Positions 1 through 8,497 of a stretch of DNA of 64,000 nt are shown here, piece after piece. The DNA is from Xylophilus sp. GW821-FHT01B05 (GTDB lineage: Bacteria; Pseudomonadota; Gammaproteobacteria; Burkholderiales; Burkholderiaceae_C): assembly GCA_038961845.1 (NCBI GenBank), contig CP152408.1, positions 1,054,001 to 1,118,000 on the forward strand, read 5' to 3'. The position numbers were made by a program, and so were the translations under genes. The notes under the pieces are model-generated. The model had not been told where the DNA came from, made no database searches, and saw only the letters and a program-made list of their open reading frames with translations. The first letter of the stretch is position 1; the number at the start of each line of letters is the position of its first letter.

Positions 1-90
1 ATCCGCGGAACCGGCTTTGCCGGGCCGCTGGATGTGCCCCCTTGAGGGGGGAGGCGAAGACGCGAAGCGCGCAGCCTGGGGGTGTTCCAT
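1..90 (-). repeat. dispersed intergenic repeat, family B
   Basis: A copy, in reverse orientation, of a block that recurs at 37056, 39762 and 56738, with a decayed copy near 43640. It carries a GC-rich inverted repeat (CCGG..GCCGG) and a run of C paired with a run of G (CCCCCTTGAGGGGG). It lies immediately after the cpaB stop codon, so it separates cpaB from whatever follows on the minus strand outside the window. Terminator or mRNA-end function is an inference from position and hairpins. Confidence 0.75.
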
Positions 91-92
91 AG

Positions 93-1094
93 TCAATACT
101 GAAGAAGCTCTTGCTTGTCGCCGCGAATGAGTTCGACGGACAGGCGGTCGCTGGCAGGGGGCGTGGCCGCCTTGCGCGGCGAGGAGCGGGTGGTGACCTG
201 TGTGGCGGCCGCGCGCACGACCGTGGCCGGGCGCTGCACGCCGCCGTCCACCAGGCTGGCAACGGCCAGGCCGGCCTGCGCCCGGTCCAGGCCCTGCAAG
301 GGGCCGCGCGGCGGCGTGCCTGGCTTTGCGGCCGTGGGTTGCAGGGCGGTGGGCAGTTCGGCAAACAGCGAAGGGTCGGGCAGGGCTTCGTCCTTGGGGT
401 TGCGCAGGGCCAGCAGCAGCCGGCCGCTGGCTTCTCCCAGTACCAGGCGGTCTATGTCTTCCACCGGCACGGCCAGCACGGCGGTACGGGGCTGGGCGTT
501 GCGCTGCTGTTGGGGCGCGGCGGTTTTCCCGTTTGCCGGGGCTTCGTCGGGGCCGTCCAGCGAGGCGCCGCCGTAGGCCAGCACCCGCTTCCTGGCGAGC
601 AGCAGGCGCGCCTGGCTGCGGTCGATCTCGCCGTTGTCGCGCTTGAGCAGGAAGAACACGTCCACCATGTCGCCCGGCTCTATGCGGTGGCCAACGCCAT
701 TGGTCTCGTCCACCTTGACGGCAATGGCGCGTTCGCCCTCGGCCACGCGCAAGGCCAGGCCGATAGAGAGCTGTGTTGCCAGCACCGGCGTGCCGGGCCC
801 CAGGTCCAGCACCGGCACCCGGCCAACCGCATCGGCCGTGGTGCGATAGGCGCCGGCGGGGTCTATGGGCAGTTGCTCCACGCGCAGGTCTGCTTCTTCC
901 AGAGTCTTGCCCGCAGGCACTGCGCGGCTGGCTACCACCACCGACTGCAGCGCGGTGGCGGGTGCCGCTGGTGTGCTGGATGCCGCAACTGGCGGGCGCG
1001 GCGCCGGGTTGCGGCTCAGGAACCAGGCATAGCCGCCCAGCGCCAGTCCGATCACGATCATGAGGATGGCGGCGATCTTGGTGAGGTGGCCCAT
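93..1094 (-). CDS. cpaB: Flp pilus assembly protein CpaB/RcpC
   Basis: Envelope protein of the tad (Flp/type IVc pilus) secretion apparatus, thought to help secretin assembly or to bind peptidoglycan. The 333-residue product starts with a membrane anchor (about residues 7-26, hydrophobic AAILMIVIGLALGGYAWFL). A SAF-type domain follows at about residues 50-115 (VVVASRAVPAGKTLEEADL), then the RcpC/CpaB domain (VDETNGVGHRIEPGDMVDVF). The C-terminal third is proline- and alanine-rich and poorly conserved. It is the last visible gene of a minus-strand run flp-cpaA-tadE-cpaB. A dispersed repeat follows its stop codon, so linkage to the usual next gene (secretin cpaC/rcpA) cannot be judged here. Length is typical of the family. 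Confidence 0.9.
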   Translation of the reverse strand: MGHLTKIAAILMIVIGLALGGYAWFLSRNPAPRPPVAASSTPAAPATALQSVVVASRAVPAGKTLEEADLRVEQLPIDPAGAYRTTADAVGRVPVLDLGPGTPVLATQLSIGLALRVAEGERAIAVKVDETNGVGHRIEPGDMVDVFFLLKRDNGEIDRSQARLLLARKRVLAYGGASLDGPDEAPANGKTAAPQQQRNAQPRTAVLAVPVEDIDRLVLGEASGRLLLALRNPKDEALPDPSLFAELPTALQPTAAKPGTPPRGPLQGLDRAQAGLAVASLVDGGVQRPATVVRAAATQVTTRSSPRKAATPPASDRLSVELIRGDKQELLQY

Positions 1095-1139
1095 GGCAAA
1101 TGTCCTGCGTGGTTGGCGGTGGAAATGGGAGGCGCTGTA

Positions 1140-1583
1140 CTAAAGCTCGCTGGGGATGCTTGCTTGCGGTGCCGGCAGGCCCGGCATGGCCGGTTCGCCG
1201 GAGCCTGTGGCTGCCGTGGTGCAGGTGGCGGCTGCGTCAGCGCATGGCAGGCTGGCCACCGGCTGCACGGCATGGTCGGCCAGCAGCACCGGCTGAGCAG
1301 CGCCTGGGCGCCCGGGCGCGGTGGTGGCCCGGGCATAGGGCGCCTGGGCTTGGGCTTGGAATGGGGTGAGGGCGCGTGTGCCGGTATCGGGCGTGCGCAG
1401 CGCTATCGGGCTGCTGCCGGGCAGTGCGCGCTGCTCTGCCAGCGTCAGTACGGAGGTAACGATGGCGTACAGCGCCAGCAGGCAGGCCGGGGACAGCAGT
1501 GCCAGCTCAAGGACCACGCCGCCACGCTGTACGACATTGCCAGACCGGTGACCCGTTGTCAGCACTCGCAGGGGCGTCTTCAT
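1140..1583 (-). CDS. TadE-like pseudopilin (probable)
   Basis: 147-residue protein with one N-terminal membrane segment (about residues 24-45) preceded by RGG and containing an ELAL motif, as in TadE/TadF minor pseudopilins (RG...vEfAl then hydrophobic). The rest is a low-complexity Ala/Pro/Thr-rich periplasmic tail with a Cys pair (LPCADAAATC) that could form a disulfide. It lies between the prepilin peptidase (90 bp away) and cpaB (45 bp away) on the same strand, which supports a role in Flp pilus assembly. The family call rests on the N-terminus and the neighbourhood. It is shorter and less conserved than typical TadE, so an unrelated small membrane protein remains possible. Confidence 0.6.
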   Translation of the reverse strand: MKTPLRVLTTGHRSGNVVQRGGVVLELALLSPACLLALYAIVTSVLTLAEQRALPGSSPIALRTPDTGTRALTPFQAQAQAPYARATTAPGRPGAAQPVLLADHAVQPVASLPCADAAATCTTAATGSGEPAMPGLPAPQASIPSEL

Positions 1584-1673
1584 GGTCGAATCCTCCGGTT
1601 GGGCGAGGCGTTGAACGGCGGTCTGTCTTCGATCGGCGGGTTCAGCGCTCCGTACTTGTCTTCAGCGTTGTCT

Positions 1674-2192
1674 TCAACGCACAGCCAGGACCACCAGGGC
1701 GGCCATGGCAAGGTAGCTTGCATACGGGATGCAGCGGCGGCGTGGGCCGGCGGGCGGCGTGTCGTCGCCTGCCGGCATGGCCGCAGGCCCGGGCGGCCCC
1801 GCCAGTGCCTGGTAGAGCACCGGCGGCAAGGGGTAGCGTTGCAGCACCAGCCAGGCCAGCGCATGCACCGCCGCCAGCACACTGGCCAGGCACCAGATCG
1901 GCAGCAGTGCCTGCACGCCAAACCACAGGCCCAGCACGCCGGCGAACTTCACGTCTCCTGCGCCCATCCACCCCAGCGGGTAGAAGGGCAGCAGTACACA
2001 GAAGCCGATCGCCATGCCCGCCAGCGCCTGCCAGTGGCCTATGCCAAGGGGTTGCACCCCGGGCACCAGGGCGATGGCCCCGGCAATGACCCCGGCCAGC
2101 AGCAGGCGGTTGGGAACGCGGCGTTCGCGCCAGTCGCAGACCAGGACAGCCAGGAGCAGAAGCAGAAGGCATGCACGCGCTGCTATTTGCAT
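1674..2192 (-). CDS. cpaA: prepilin peptidase, CpaA/TadV type (A24)
   Basis: Aspartic membrane protease that cleaves the leader of Flp pilin. The 172-residue product has about five hydrophobic segments and both A24 catalytic aspartates: D in VCDWRERRVPNRLL near residue 19, and the GxGD motif in MGAGDVKFAGVLG. It lacks the N-terminal methyltransferase domain of PilD-type enzymes, as expected for the short CpaA/TadV class. Its ATG overlaps the flp stop codon by one base (TAATG), which predicts translational coupling to the pilin gene. It ends 90 bp before the TadE-like gene. Confidence 0.92.
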   Translation of the reverse strand: MQIAARACLLLLLLAVLVCDWRERRVPNRLLLAGVIAGAIALVPGVQPLGIGHWQALAGMAIGFCVLLPFYPLGWMGAGDVKFAGVLGLWFGVQALLPIWCLASVLAAVHALAWLVLQRYPLPPVLYQALAGPPGPAAMPAGDDTPPAGPRRRCIPYASYLAMAALVVLAVR

Positions 2193-2371
2193 TAGCTTGC
2201 GGGTGCTGCGGGGAGCGCGCCCGCGATGGCCTCGAATACGCGCACAAGCGCTTCTCTCACATTTCCCAATGTGGCCACAAGAGCCACTGCAATTAACCCG
2301 GCAATAAGCCCATACTCAATAGCAGTAGCGCCTTCTTCGTCACGGAGGAAGCGAGTGATAAACGTGCTCAT
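2192..2371 (-). CDS. flp: Flp-type pilin
   Basis: 59-residue pilin precursor. It reads MSTFITRFLRDEEG, then ATAIEYGLIAGLIAVALVA. This is the Flp signature: a basic leader, a Gly at the cleavage site, Glu at +5 and Tyr at +6 (the EY pair), then one hydrophobic helix. It is the structural subunit of the tad pilus used for surface adhesion. The start is well supported by a strong ribosome binding site (AAGGAG six bases upstream). It heads the flp-cpaA-tadE-cpaB run, and the AT-richer stretch upstream probably holds its promoter. Confidence 0.93.
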   Translation of the reverse strand: MSTFITRFLRDEEGATAIEYGLIAGLIAVALVATLGNVREALVRVFEAIAGALPAAPAS

Positions 2372-3010
2372 GAGAACTCCTTAATAAAACAAAGTTGCAA
2401 TACCCACCCGCCCTGACTACTTATTGGTTAGGAACCTGCGGATTACCGTTGTTAATAAGACTGAATATCTTTCTCGACCTATCGCCTGCAAGTGCTTGTG
2501 TTGGTATGTCTATTCTTTCACGCTGCGTGTATCCATGGTAACCAAATTTATCCGTTATGAAGGAACACACAATACCCGTTGGGTTTCTTGCTAACGCTGG
2601 ACTGGCTTTGCGGTGCTCTCTTTTTGCTTAATCTTGTTACGGTGTTACGGGTAACATTTGAATAATGGGGCGTAACGGTGACAGGGAAACTTCTACTTGA
2701 ATAGTTGAATTCCTTGGCAGTCCCTAGGGAAACTCTCTAAATAGACCGCCCGACAAGGCTGGCATGAAAATCTCCAGCCGGTGAGTAAGTTGCTGACCAC
2801 TCTAGGCTCCGTATGGGCCGGGGGCGAATTACAGGGCATTACGTTGGCTTGGGGCGGGCGCTTGTTACCCCTCCCATGGAGCATGAAACGTGACATCAGG
2901 GGCGTTTGGGGCACCGCGCCACTCGCGGGCGATAGCGGGCGCGGCATGGCCGGGTGGCCGCTGCGCGCGGGAGCTTGGGGATCTTGCGCAGCGTTTGCGC
3001 TGAACTTTTC

Positions 3011-3114
3011 GTAACTGCTCAGCCCCCACACCGCTCGGGCTGAGCTTGTCGAAGCCCTGCCACGCATCACCAAGCCCTTCGACAGGCTCAGGGCGAACGG
3101 GGGTGAGTAGTTAC
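3011..3114. repeat. long hairpin repeat, family C (CTTCGACAGGCTCAG)
   Basis: A 104-bp element whose ends are inverted copies of each other (GTAACTGCTCAGCCCCC left, GGGGGTGAGTAGTTAC right). Inside is a second inverted pair, GGGCTGAGCTTGTCGAAG and CTTCGACAGGCTCAGGG. The whole element can fold into one long stem. A relative with the same inner pair lies at 20828-20963 after the pilL stop. It is non-coding, and it sits downstream of the minus-strand TPR gene start region and upstream of flp. Confidence 0.8.
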
Positions 3115-3139
3115 AACTTTTCTAGCGAAAAGTGCCATT

Positions 3140-3183
3140 AGCCCAGGCGCAGCCTGGGCTGTAAGCTATCAATTTGATAGTTT
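3140..3183. repeat. hairpin repeat, family A (AGCCCAGG-N5-CCTGGGCT)
   Basis: Perfect 8-bp stem AGCCCAGG / CCTGGGCT with a 5-base loop at 3140-3160, followed by TAGCTATC-like sequence and ATTTGATAG. Matching copies occur at 20981, 31036 and 63883, and decayed ones at 22790, 32033 and probably 54975. This copy lies just downstream of the minus-strand TPR gene stop, consistent with a role as transcript end or stabiliser (inference). Confidence 0.8.
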
Positions 3184-3230
3184 TGGCTTGCAGGCCGCGC
3201 TGCAAGGGCGCCTGGAAGGGGCCGCGCTGT

Positions 3231-3770
3231 TCAGCGCTTGGCGGGGCCGGTGGCGTCAGCGATGGCCTTGGCGCGCTCGGCCTTGGCGCGCAGCGGGGCG
3301 TTGGCGGGGTCCAGCTCTGCGCCGCGGGTATAGGAGGCGCGCGCCAACTGCATATAGACGTTACCCAGGTTCTCGTAGGCGGTGGTGTACGAGGGGTTGA
3401 GGCGCACGGCGGCCTCCAGGGATTCCAGGGCGCCGGTCCATTGGCCGTCGGCGGCCTGGAGCACGGCCAGGTTGTTGAAGGGTTCGGCTAGGCTGGGGTA
3501 GTCCTGGGTCAGTTGCTTGAGGGTGGCGATGGCCTCGGCGCGCTGGCCCAGCTCGCTCTGCAGCGTGCCCTTGAGGAAGCGCATCTGCGGATCGCGCGGC
3601 CGCGACTCAAGAAATGCGTTGGCCTTGGCCAGGGCCTCGGTGTTGTTGCCGGCACGCATGAGGGCGTCTACGTCGTCGTACTCCGACGCCCAGGCCGGCG
3701 ACAGGTGCAGGGCGGTGAGCAGGGCGGCCAGGGGCAGGGTGCGCAGAGCAAGAAGGCGGACGGATTTCAT
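3231..3770 (-). CDS. exported tetratricopeptide-repeat protein
   Basis: 179-residue protein with a Sec signal peptide (basic start, hydrophobic core, AWA-S cleavage near residue 28). About three TPR units follow, between residues 35 and 150. TPR-type Gly, Ala and Pro spacing is visible in GNNTEALAKANAFLESRPRD, LGQRAEAIATLKQLTQDYP and GQWTGALESLEAAVRLNPS. It is a periplasmic scaffold or adaptor of unknown partner. It begins 16 bp after mtgA on the same strand, so it is probably the last gene of the rnb-tonB-aroE-mtgA run, which hints at a link to the cell envelope. Function beyond protein-protein contact cannot be deduced. Confidence 0.88.
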   Translation of the reverse strand: MKSVRLLALRTLPLAALLTALHLSPAWASEYDDVDALMRAGNNTEALAKANAFLESRPRDPQMRFLKGTLQSELGQRAEAIATLKQLTQDYPSLAEPFNNLAVLQAADGQWTGALESLEAAVRLNPSYTTAYENLGNVYMQLARASYTRGAELDPANAPLRAKAERAKAIADATGPAKR

Positions 3771-3786
3771 GCGTATGGTTCCTTGT

Positions 3787-4524
3787 TCAGGGCGACTGTA
3801 CCGCGCCCATGCGCGCCACGATGACCGCTGCGCGGCTGGCGACGTAGGCCGAGTTGGGCAGCTTCTCGAAATAGCGGGGGCGCGGCAGCATCACGGCCAG
3901 CCGCGCCGCTTCGCCGGGCGAGAGCCGCGCGGCGGGCTTGCCGTAGTAGCGCTGTGCGGCGGCCTCGGCGCCGAAGATGCCTTCGCCCCACTCCACGCTG
4001 TTGAGGTAGATCTCCAATATGCGCTGCTTGGAGAGCAAGGCTTCCAGCAGTTGCGCCAGCACCAGTTCTTGCGCCTTGCGCAGCAGGTTGCGCTCGCCCG
4101 ACAGGAACAGGTTCTTGGCCAGTTGCTGGGTGATGGTGGAGCCGCCCATGATGCGCGGGGCGCGCAGCGTGGCGCCGGGGCGGGCCTGCTCGGCGCGGCG
4201 CGCGGCGCGCTCTTCGGCGCGGATGTTCTTGTGCCAGGCCTGCTGCATGGCTTCCCAGTCGACGCCGCCGTGGCTGGCAAAGCCGGCGTCTTCCGAGGCG
4301 ATCACGGCCCGTTTGAGGTTGTCTGACAGTTGCGCATAGGGCACCCAGGCCTGCTGCCAGCGGCCTGCCCGGCCGTCGTGCACGGCGCGCCAGGCTTCCG
4401 AGCGCTGGAAGGCGGTGGATTGCGGGGCCAGCACGGCCATGGCCGCGATGCGCGCCACAAAGAACAGCTGCAGCAGCAGCGCCGCCAGGACGGCCAGCCC
4501 GAGCCAGCGGGCGGCCGCTTTCAT
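3787..4524 (-). CDS. mtgA: monofunctional peptidoglycan glycosyltransferase MtgA
   Basis: Inner-membrane enzyme (GT51 family) that polymerises lipid II into glycan strands and lacks a transpeptidase domain. The 245-residue length is typical. There is one N-terminal membrane helix (about residues 7-28). The catalytic Glu lies in VIASEDAGF (E78), followed by the conserved [16 protein letters not shown] segment and a second conserved Glu region ([20 protein letters not shown]). Its ATG overlaps the aroE stop by four bases (ATGA), indicating coupled translation. The arrangement aroE-mtgA downstream of a TonB-like gene is common in Comamonadaceae. Confidence 0.95.
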   Translation of the reverse strand: MKAAARWLGLAVLAALLLQLFFVARIAAMAVLAPQSTAFQRSEAWRAVHDGRAGRWQQAWVPYAQLSDNLKRAVIASEDAGFASHGGVDWEAMQQAWHKNIRAEERAARRAEQARPGATLRAPRIMGGSTITQQLAKNLFLSGERNLLRKAQELVLAQLLEALLSKQRILEIYLNSVEWGEGIFGAEAAAQRYYGKPAARLSPGEAARLAVMLPRPRYFEKLPNSAYVASRAAVIVARMGAVQSP

Positions 4525-5369
4525 ACGAGTGGGCGCAGCTCGGCAAGGACCTCTGTCGAGGGCGGCTGCACGCCACGCCAGAAGCGGAAGGACTCGGCCG
4601 CCTGCTCCACCAGCATGCCCAGGCCGTCGCGCGCAACGGCGCCATGCTGCTGCGCCCAGTCAATAAAGGGCTGGGCCGCAGGGCCGTACATCATGTCCAC
4701 GGCAAGCGTGCCGGGGCGCAGCACCTGCGCCGGTACCGGGATGCCGCCGCCACCCAGGCTGCTGGCGGTGGCGTTGACGACGATGTCGAAGGGTTCGGCC
4801 AGCGCGGCGGTCTCCAGGGCTTGCAGCGCCACGCCGGCATTGCGCGCCCAGGCGGCGTGGCGCGCCACCAGTTCCTGCGCACGCGCATGGGTGCGGTTGG
4901 CCAGCACCACGCGTGCGGGCCCGGCGCTGATCAGCGGGCCCAGCACGCCGGCTGCGGCGCCGCCCGCGCCCACCAGCAGCAGGCGCTGGCCGCGGATGGG
5001 CACGCCGGCGTTGCGCTCGATGTCGGCCACCAGGCCGGCGCCGTCGGTGTTGTCGGCGTGGATGCCGTCGGCGTCGAAGCGCAGGGTGTTGGCCGCGCCG
5101 GCCAGTTGGGCGCGCGCGCTCAGCTGCTGCGCCAGCGCGGCGGCCTCGAACTTGAAGGGCACGGTGACATTGCAGCCGCGCCCGCCTGCGGCCATGAAGG
5201 CGCGGATGCCGTCGGCAAAGCCGTCGAGCGGCACCAGTTGGCGGTCGTACTCAACGGCCTCGCCGGTCAGCGCGGCAAAGCGCGCGTGGATCCAGGGCGA
5301 GCGGCTGTGGGCCACGGGGTTGCCGATCACGCAGTAGCGGTCGCGGGCGATAGGGGAATCAACGGACAT
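4521..5369 (-). CDS. aroE: shikimate dehydrogenase
   Basis: NADP-dependent reduction of 3-dehydroshikimate to shikimate, the fourth step of aromatic amino-acid synthesis, in the cytoplasm. The 282-residue product has the substrate-binding start ([15 protein letters not shown]), the catalytic Lys in [12 protein letters not shown], the NTDGAG aspartate motif, and a glycine-rich nucleotide-binding loop ([13 protein letters not shown]). It overlaps the TonB-like gene upstream by 11 bp and mtgA downstream by 4 bp, so it sits in the middle of a tight operon. No unusual residues were noted. Confidence 0.96.
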   Translation of the reverse strand: MSVDSPIARDRYCVIGNPVAHSRSPWIHARFAALTGEAVEYDRQLVPLDGFADGIRAFMAAGGRGCNVTVPFKFEAAALAQQLSARAQLAGAANTLRFDADGIHADNTDGAGLVADIERNAGVPIRGQRLLLVGAGGAAAGVLGPLISAGPARVVLANRTHARAQELVARHAAWARNAGVALQALETAALAEPFDIVVNATASSLGGGGIPVPAQVLRPGTLAVDMMYGPAAQPFIDWAQQHGAVARDGLGMLVEQAAESFRFWRGVQPPSTEVLAELRPLV

Positions 5370-6219
5370 TGGTTTCGAGGGTGGCGTCGCGGGTGAACTT
5401 GAAGCGCGAGACCACGGCGATCTGGTCGGCCTTGGCGCGCATGGCGGTGTCGAACGCGCCGAACGGGCCGGCGCTGCGCGCGATGGCTTCTGCGCGGCGG
5501 TCGAGCAGGGCGCTGCCCGAGCCCTGCACCACTTCGGTGGACAACACCGAGCCGTCGTGGTTGACGGTGATGACCATGGTCAGCTCGCCATAGAGCTTCT
5601 TGCCGCCGGCCTCGGGGAAATGGGTGGTGCCGCGGTCTTCCACCCGGCGCCGCAGGTGGTCGTAGTAGACGGCGTAGACGGCCTCGCGCGTGGCAGGGCT
5701 GACGTAGCGCTTGCGCGGGCGGGCGTTTTCTTCGTTGATGCGGCGCTCTATCTCGGCCAGCAGCTTGACGAGTTGGCGCCGGCGCTCTTCCTGCGCCTGG
5801 CGCTCGGGCGAGTCGGATGCGCGGCGCGGGTCGGGCAGCGGCAGCGAGGCGATCTGCTGGCGGATCTGCGCCAGCAGCTGCATCTGCTGCTCTTGCATGG
5901 TGTCGACCTGGCGCTGCGTTTCTTCGAAGCTCTCGCCCATGCTGGTGAAGGCCGAGTACGGCAGCGGCGAGGTGGCGCGGCCTGCCGCCGCTTCACCGCC
6001 GCCGGCCAGCGATGCCTGGGCGATGGCCTGGGCCTTCTCGGGCGCTTCGTTGGAGCGGGCGTTGACCAGCACCACCTCCAGCGGCGTGTCCTGGAACACG
6101 CGGTTGAAGGCCTCCGGGTCGACAAAGCGCACCGTCAGCAGCGCCGCGTGCGCGGCCACCGAGATGCCGAGCGCGATTTTCAGCGGGGACAGCGAGGCGA
6201 ACAGGGCGCGAAGGTTCAC
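5359..6219 (-). CDS. TonB-like envelope protein
   Basis: 286-residue protein with a single N-terminal membrane segment (about residues 12-32, [20 protein letters not shown]). A long Gln/Arg/Glu-rich central region predicted to be coiled coil follows (residues 105-165, [20 protein letters not shown]). The TonB-type C-terminal domain begins at about residue 180 ([13 protein letters not shown]...[30 protein letters not shown]). In this position it probably links the inner membrane to outer-membrane partners rather than serving a particular siderophore receptor, since no ExbBD genes are adjacent. It lies 21 bp after RNase II and overlaps aroE by 11 bp. Confidence 0.85.
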   Translation of the reverse strand: MNLRALFASLSPLKIALGISVAAHAALLTVRFVDPEAFNRVFQDTPLEVVLVNARSNEAPEKAQAIAQASLAGGGEAAAGRATSPLPYSAFTSMGESFEETQRQVDTMQEQQMQLLAQIRQQIASLPLPDPRRASDSPERQAQEERRRQLVKLLAEIERRINEENARPRKRYVSPATREAVYAVYYDHLRRRVEDRGTTHFPEAGGKKLYGELTMVITVNHDGSVLSTEVVQGSGSALLDRRAEAIARSAGPFGAFDTAMRAKADQIAVVSRFKFTRDATLETNVR

Positions 6220-6240
6220 GGCAGGCTAGGGCAGAAGTCC

Positions 6241-8313
6241 TCAGGAAGCCGTGGCGGATGGCGCCTCGGCCTCGTTGACATCGACCGCGATGGCCAGCGG
6301 GCCGGCCACGGTGTCGTCTTCGTCCTCGCCGCTTTCGTCACCGGCATCCGGTGTGGCGACTTCGGCGTCCAGCCGCTCGACCACGGTGCCGTGCACGTCG
6401 AGCGCAATGGCATCGACCTCGCCCAGGCGCACCCGCACGCGGGCGCCGCGCGGCAGGTTCTGCGCGCCAAACACCGGCAGCATCAGCGGCAGGCCGTCGG
6501 CGCGCACCAGCACGCCGCCGCCGGGCAGGTTGTCCTTGACCACGGCGCCTTCGATCTCGGTGATGCCGTTCTGCTCCAGGTACTTCAGCGTCCAGAAGCG
6601 CTCCATGCCGCCTTGGTGCGCGTTGTAGGCCGCATAGGCGGCGTCGAAGCCGGAGATGATCGAGAACAGCTCGGCGTCCTTGGGCTTGAAGGGCGCGGCC
6701 AGCGCGGCGGTGCGGCCGTGGCGCGTGGCGGCAATGATCTGCCACTGGTTCACCAGGTCGGTGTAGCGGCGTAGCGGCGAGGTGCTCCAGGCGTAGCTCT
6801 TCACGCCAATGCCGGCATGCGGCAGCGCCTTGGTGCCCATGCGCACCTTGACGCCGGGCGCCAGGCTGGCCTGGCTGCGGTAGATGCCGGGCACGCCCAG
6901 CTCGCCCAGCCAACTGCCCCAGGTGCTGTTGGCCAGGATCATGGCCTCGGCCACGATCAGATCCAGCGGCGCGCCACGGCGGCGCGTGGTGATCTGCACC
7001 TGCTCGGTACCAAGCGGCTCGTCGCCCTCGGCGCCGATCAGGCGGAAGTTGTAGTCCGGGCGGTTGAAGTTCTCGGGCTTGCCGCGCACCACTTCGCGCC
7101 GGGCCTTGAGCTCATTTGCCAGGCGGAATAAAAATGATAGCGTGTCCCCCGCGCCGGGTAAGGGCTGGAGCGGGTTTTGGCTTCTAAAGTCGGCGTCGGT
7201 CAGCCATTGCTCGGTAATGATGTCGTCGAGCTGGTCATGGCGCAGGTTGGCGGCGATGGGTACGCGCTCGATCTTGGTCTCGCTGGCGCGGATCTCCAGC
7301 GTGGCCTCGTCCAGCGTCACGTACAGCGACACCGCCGGCCGGGCCTGGCCCGCGCCCAGCGTGTAGCTTTGCACCACGTCGTCGGGCAGCATGGTGATCT
7401 TGTGGCCCGGCATGTAGACGGTAGACAGCCGGTGGCGCGCCACCTGGTCGATGGCGTCGCCCGGCGCCAGCACCAGCCCCGGCGCGGCAATGTGGATGCC
7501 GACCGTGACGGTGCCCGTGCCCAGGCCTTGCACCGACAGCGCATCGTCGATTTCAGTGGTTTGCGAATCGTCGATGGAGAAGGCCTGCACGCCTTCGGCC
7601 AGCGGCAGGTCCTCGGCAATCGCCGGTGCCGTGAGCGCGGGGAAGCCCGTGCCCTTGGGGAAGTTCTCGAACAGGAAGCGCTTCCAGTGGAACTGGTAGG
7701 CCGAGTCGATGGCACCGGCCTTGCGCAGCAGCTCCAGCGGCGCGGTCTGGGTGGCGCGCGAGGCGTCCACCACGGCCTTGTACTCGGGCGCGTTCTTGTC
7801 GGGCTTGAACAGGATCTTGTAGAGCTGCTCGCGGATCGGCTGCGGGCATTCGCCCTGGCCCAGCGCGGTGGCCCAGTCGGCGATCTGCTGCTGCAGCAGC
7901 TTCTTCTTCTCGATGGCGGCCAGCGCCTGCTGGATGATCTCGGCCGGCGCCTTGCGGAAGCGGCCCTTGCCGGCCCGGCGGAAGTAGTGCGGCGCCTCGA
8001 ACAGGCGCACCAGCATGGCGGCCTGCTGGCCCAGCGTGGCGTTGGCGCTGAAATAGTCGCGTGCCAGCTCGGCAAAGCCAAACTCTTCGTCCGGGGCGAA
8101 TTCCCAGGCCATCTCCAGCTCGATCTCGGCCGCGCCGGCCTGCGCCTCAGCCAGCATGGCCGCGGGCTGGGGCTTTTCGAACTTCAACAGGATGTTGGCG
8201 GACTTGACCTTGACCCGCTTGCCGGAATCAAGCTCTACCTGCGCCGAGGACTCGGCTTCGGACAACACACGGCCGGCGAGGAATTTCCCGGCTTCTTCGA
8301 ACAATGCATACAT
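6241..8313 (-). CDS. exoribonuclease II family protein (RNB domain)
   Basis: 3'-5' exoribonuclease of the RNase II/R superfamily, degrading single-stranded RNA. The RNB catalytic block carries the metal-binding aspartates (AFSIDDSQTTEIDDALSV), and the later motif RRYTDLVNQWQI is typical. A small S1/OB-like C-terminal part and an acidic tail follow. I place the start at the ATG at 8313 (MYALFEEAGKFLAGRV), giving 690 residues. The open frame continues to 8484, but that upstream 170 bp contains a dispersed repeat shared with 27824-27873 and encodes no conserved domain. No strong Shine-Dalgarno is visible. First gene of the tonB-aroE-mtgA-TPR run. Confidence 0.9.
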   Translation of the reverse strand: MYALFEEAGKFLAGRVLSEAESSAQVELDSGKRVKVKSANILLKFEKPQPAAMLAEAQAGAAEIELEMAWEFAPDEEFGFAELARDYFSANATLGQQAAMLVRLFEAPHYFRRAGKGRFRKAPAEIIQQALAAIEKKKLLQQQIADWATALGQGECPQPIREQLYKILFKPDKNAPEYKAVVDASRATQTAPLELLRKAGAIDSAYQFHWKRFLFENFPKGTGFPALTAPAIAEDLPLAEGVQAFSIDDSQTTEIDDALSVQGLGTGTVTVGIHIAAPGLVLAPGDAIDQVARHRLSTVYMPGHKITMLPDDVVQSYTLGAGQARPAVSLYVTLDEATLEIRASETKIERVPIAANLRHDQLDDIITEQWLTDADFRSQNPLQPLPGAGDTLSFLFRLANELKARREVVRGKPENFNRPDYNFRLIGAEGDEPLGTEQVQITTRRRGAPLDLIVAEAMILANSTWGSWLGELGVPGIYRSQASLAPGVKVRMGTKALPHAGIGVKSYAWSTSPLRRYTDLVNQWQIIAATRHGRTAALAAPFKPKDAELFSIISGFDAAYAAYNAHQGGMERFWTLKYLEQNGITEIEGAVVKDNLPGGGVLVRADGLPLMLPVFGAQNLPRGARVRVRLGEVDAIALDVHGTVVERLDAEVATPDAGDESGEDEDDTVAGPLAIAVDVNEAEAPSATAS

Positions 8314-8396
8314 GGGGCGGGATTCTCCCATCCCGGCGGCAGTGCTTGCCGAGATCGGTGTTTGAGACATCCGGGCTTGCTTGCTTTGCGGGCAGC

Positions 8397-8446
8397 GGGC
8401 GCCGGGAGTTCGCCCCGGCGGGCGAGCAACTTTCTTTCGCGTCGCC
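8397..8446. repeat. fragment of the 475-bp dispersed element
   Basis: 50 bp nearly identical (about 48 of 50 by eye) to 27824-27873 inside the larger element at 27763-28237. It contains the small hairpin GCCGGGAGTTCGCCCCGGC. It lies between hemL and the RNase II gene and extends the RNase II reading frame artificially. An AT-rich TAATAGCTATTAATTA tract follows just before the hemL stop. Confidence 0.75.
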
Positions 8447-8497
8447 TTTGTTGGCGTTTTAAGGCTGTAGCCCTTGCTGCGCAATGGCTAATAGCTA

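Larger units (their letters stand above)
2372..3230. other. gene-poor spacer upstream of flp
   Basis: About 860 bp without a convincing gene. The first 330 bp are visibly AT-richer than the surrounding chromosome and should contain the flp promoter, but I cannot point to a convincing -35/-10 pair. Two short open frames (2693-3073 minus and 2781-3014 plus) have no recognisable domain and one runs into a repeat, so they are not called. The right part holds two hairpin repeats, entered separately at 3011 and 3140. The low GC may mark older inserted DNA or simply a regulatory region. Confidence 0.6.

Noticed and set aside
111..2195. 694-codon plus-strand open frame across the pilus genes
   Set aside because: Low-complexity Gln/Gly/Arg/His sequence opposite cpaB, tadE-like and cpaA, all of which show real motifs on the minus strand.
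2693..3073. 126-codon minus-strand frame in the spacer before flp
   Set aside because: No domain, Pro/Ser/Arg-rich, and it runs through half of the family C hairpin; not supported as a gene.
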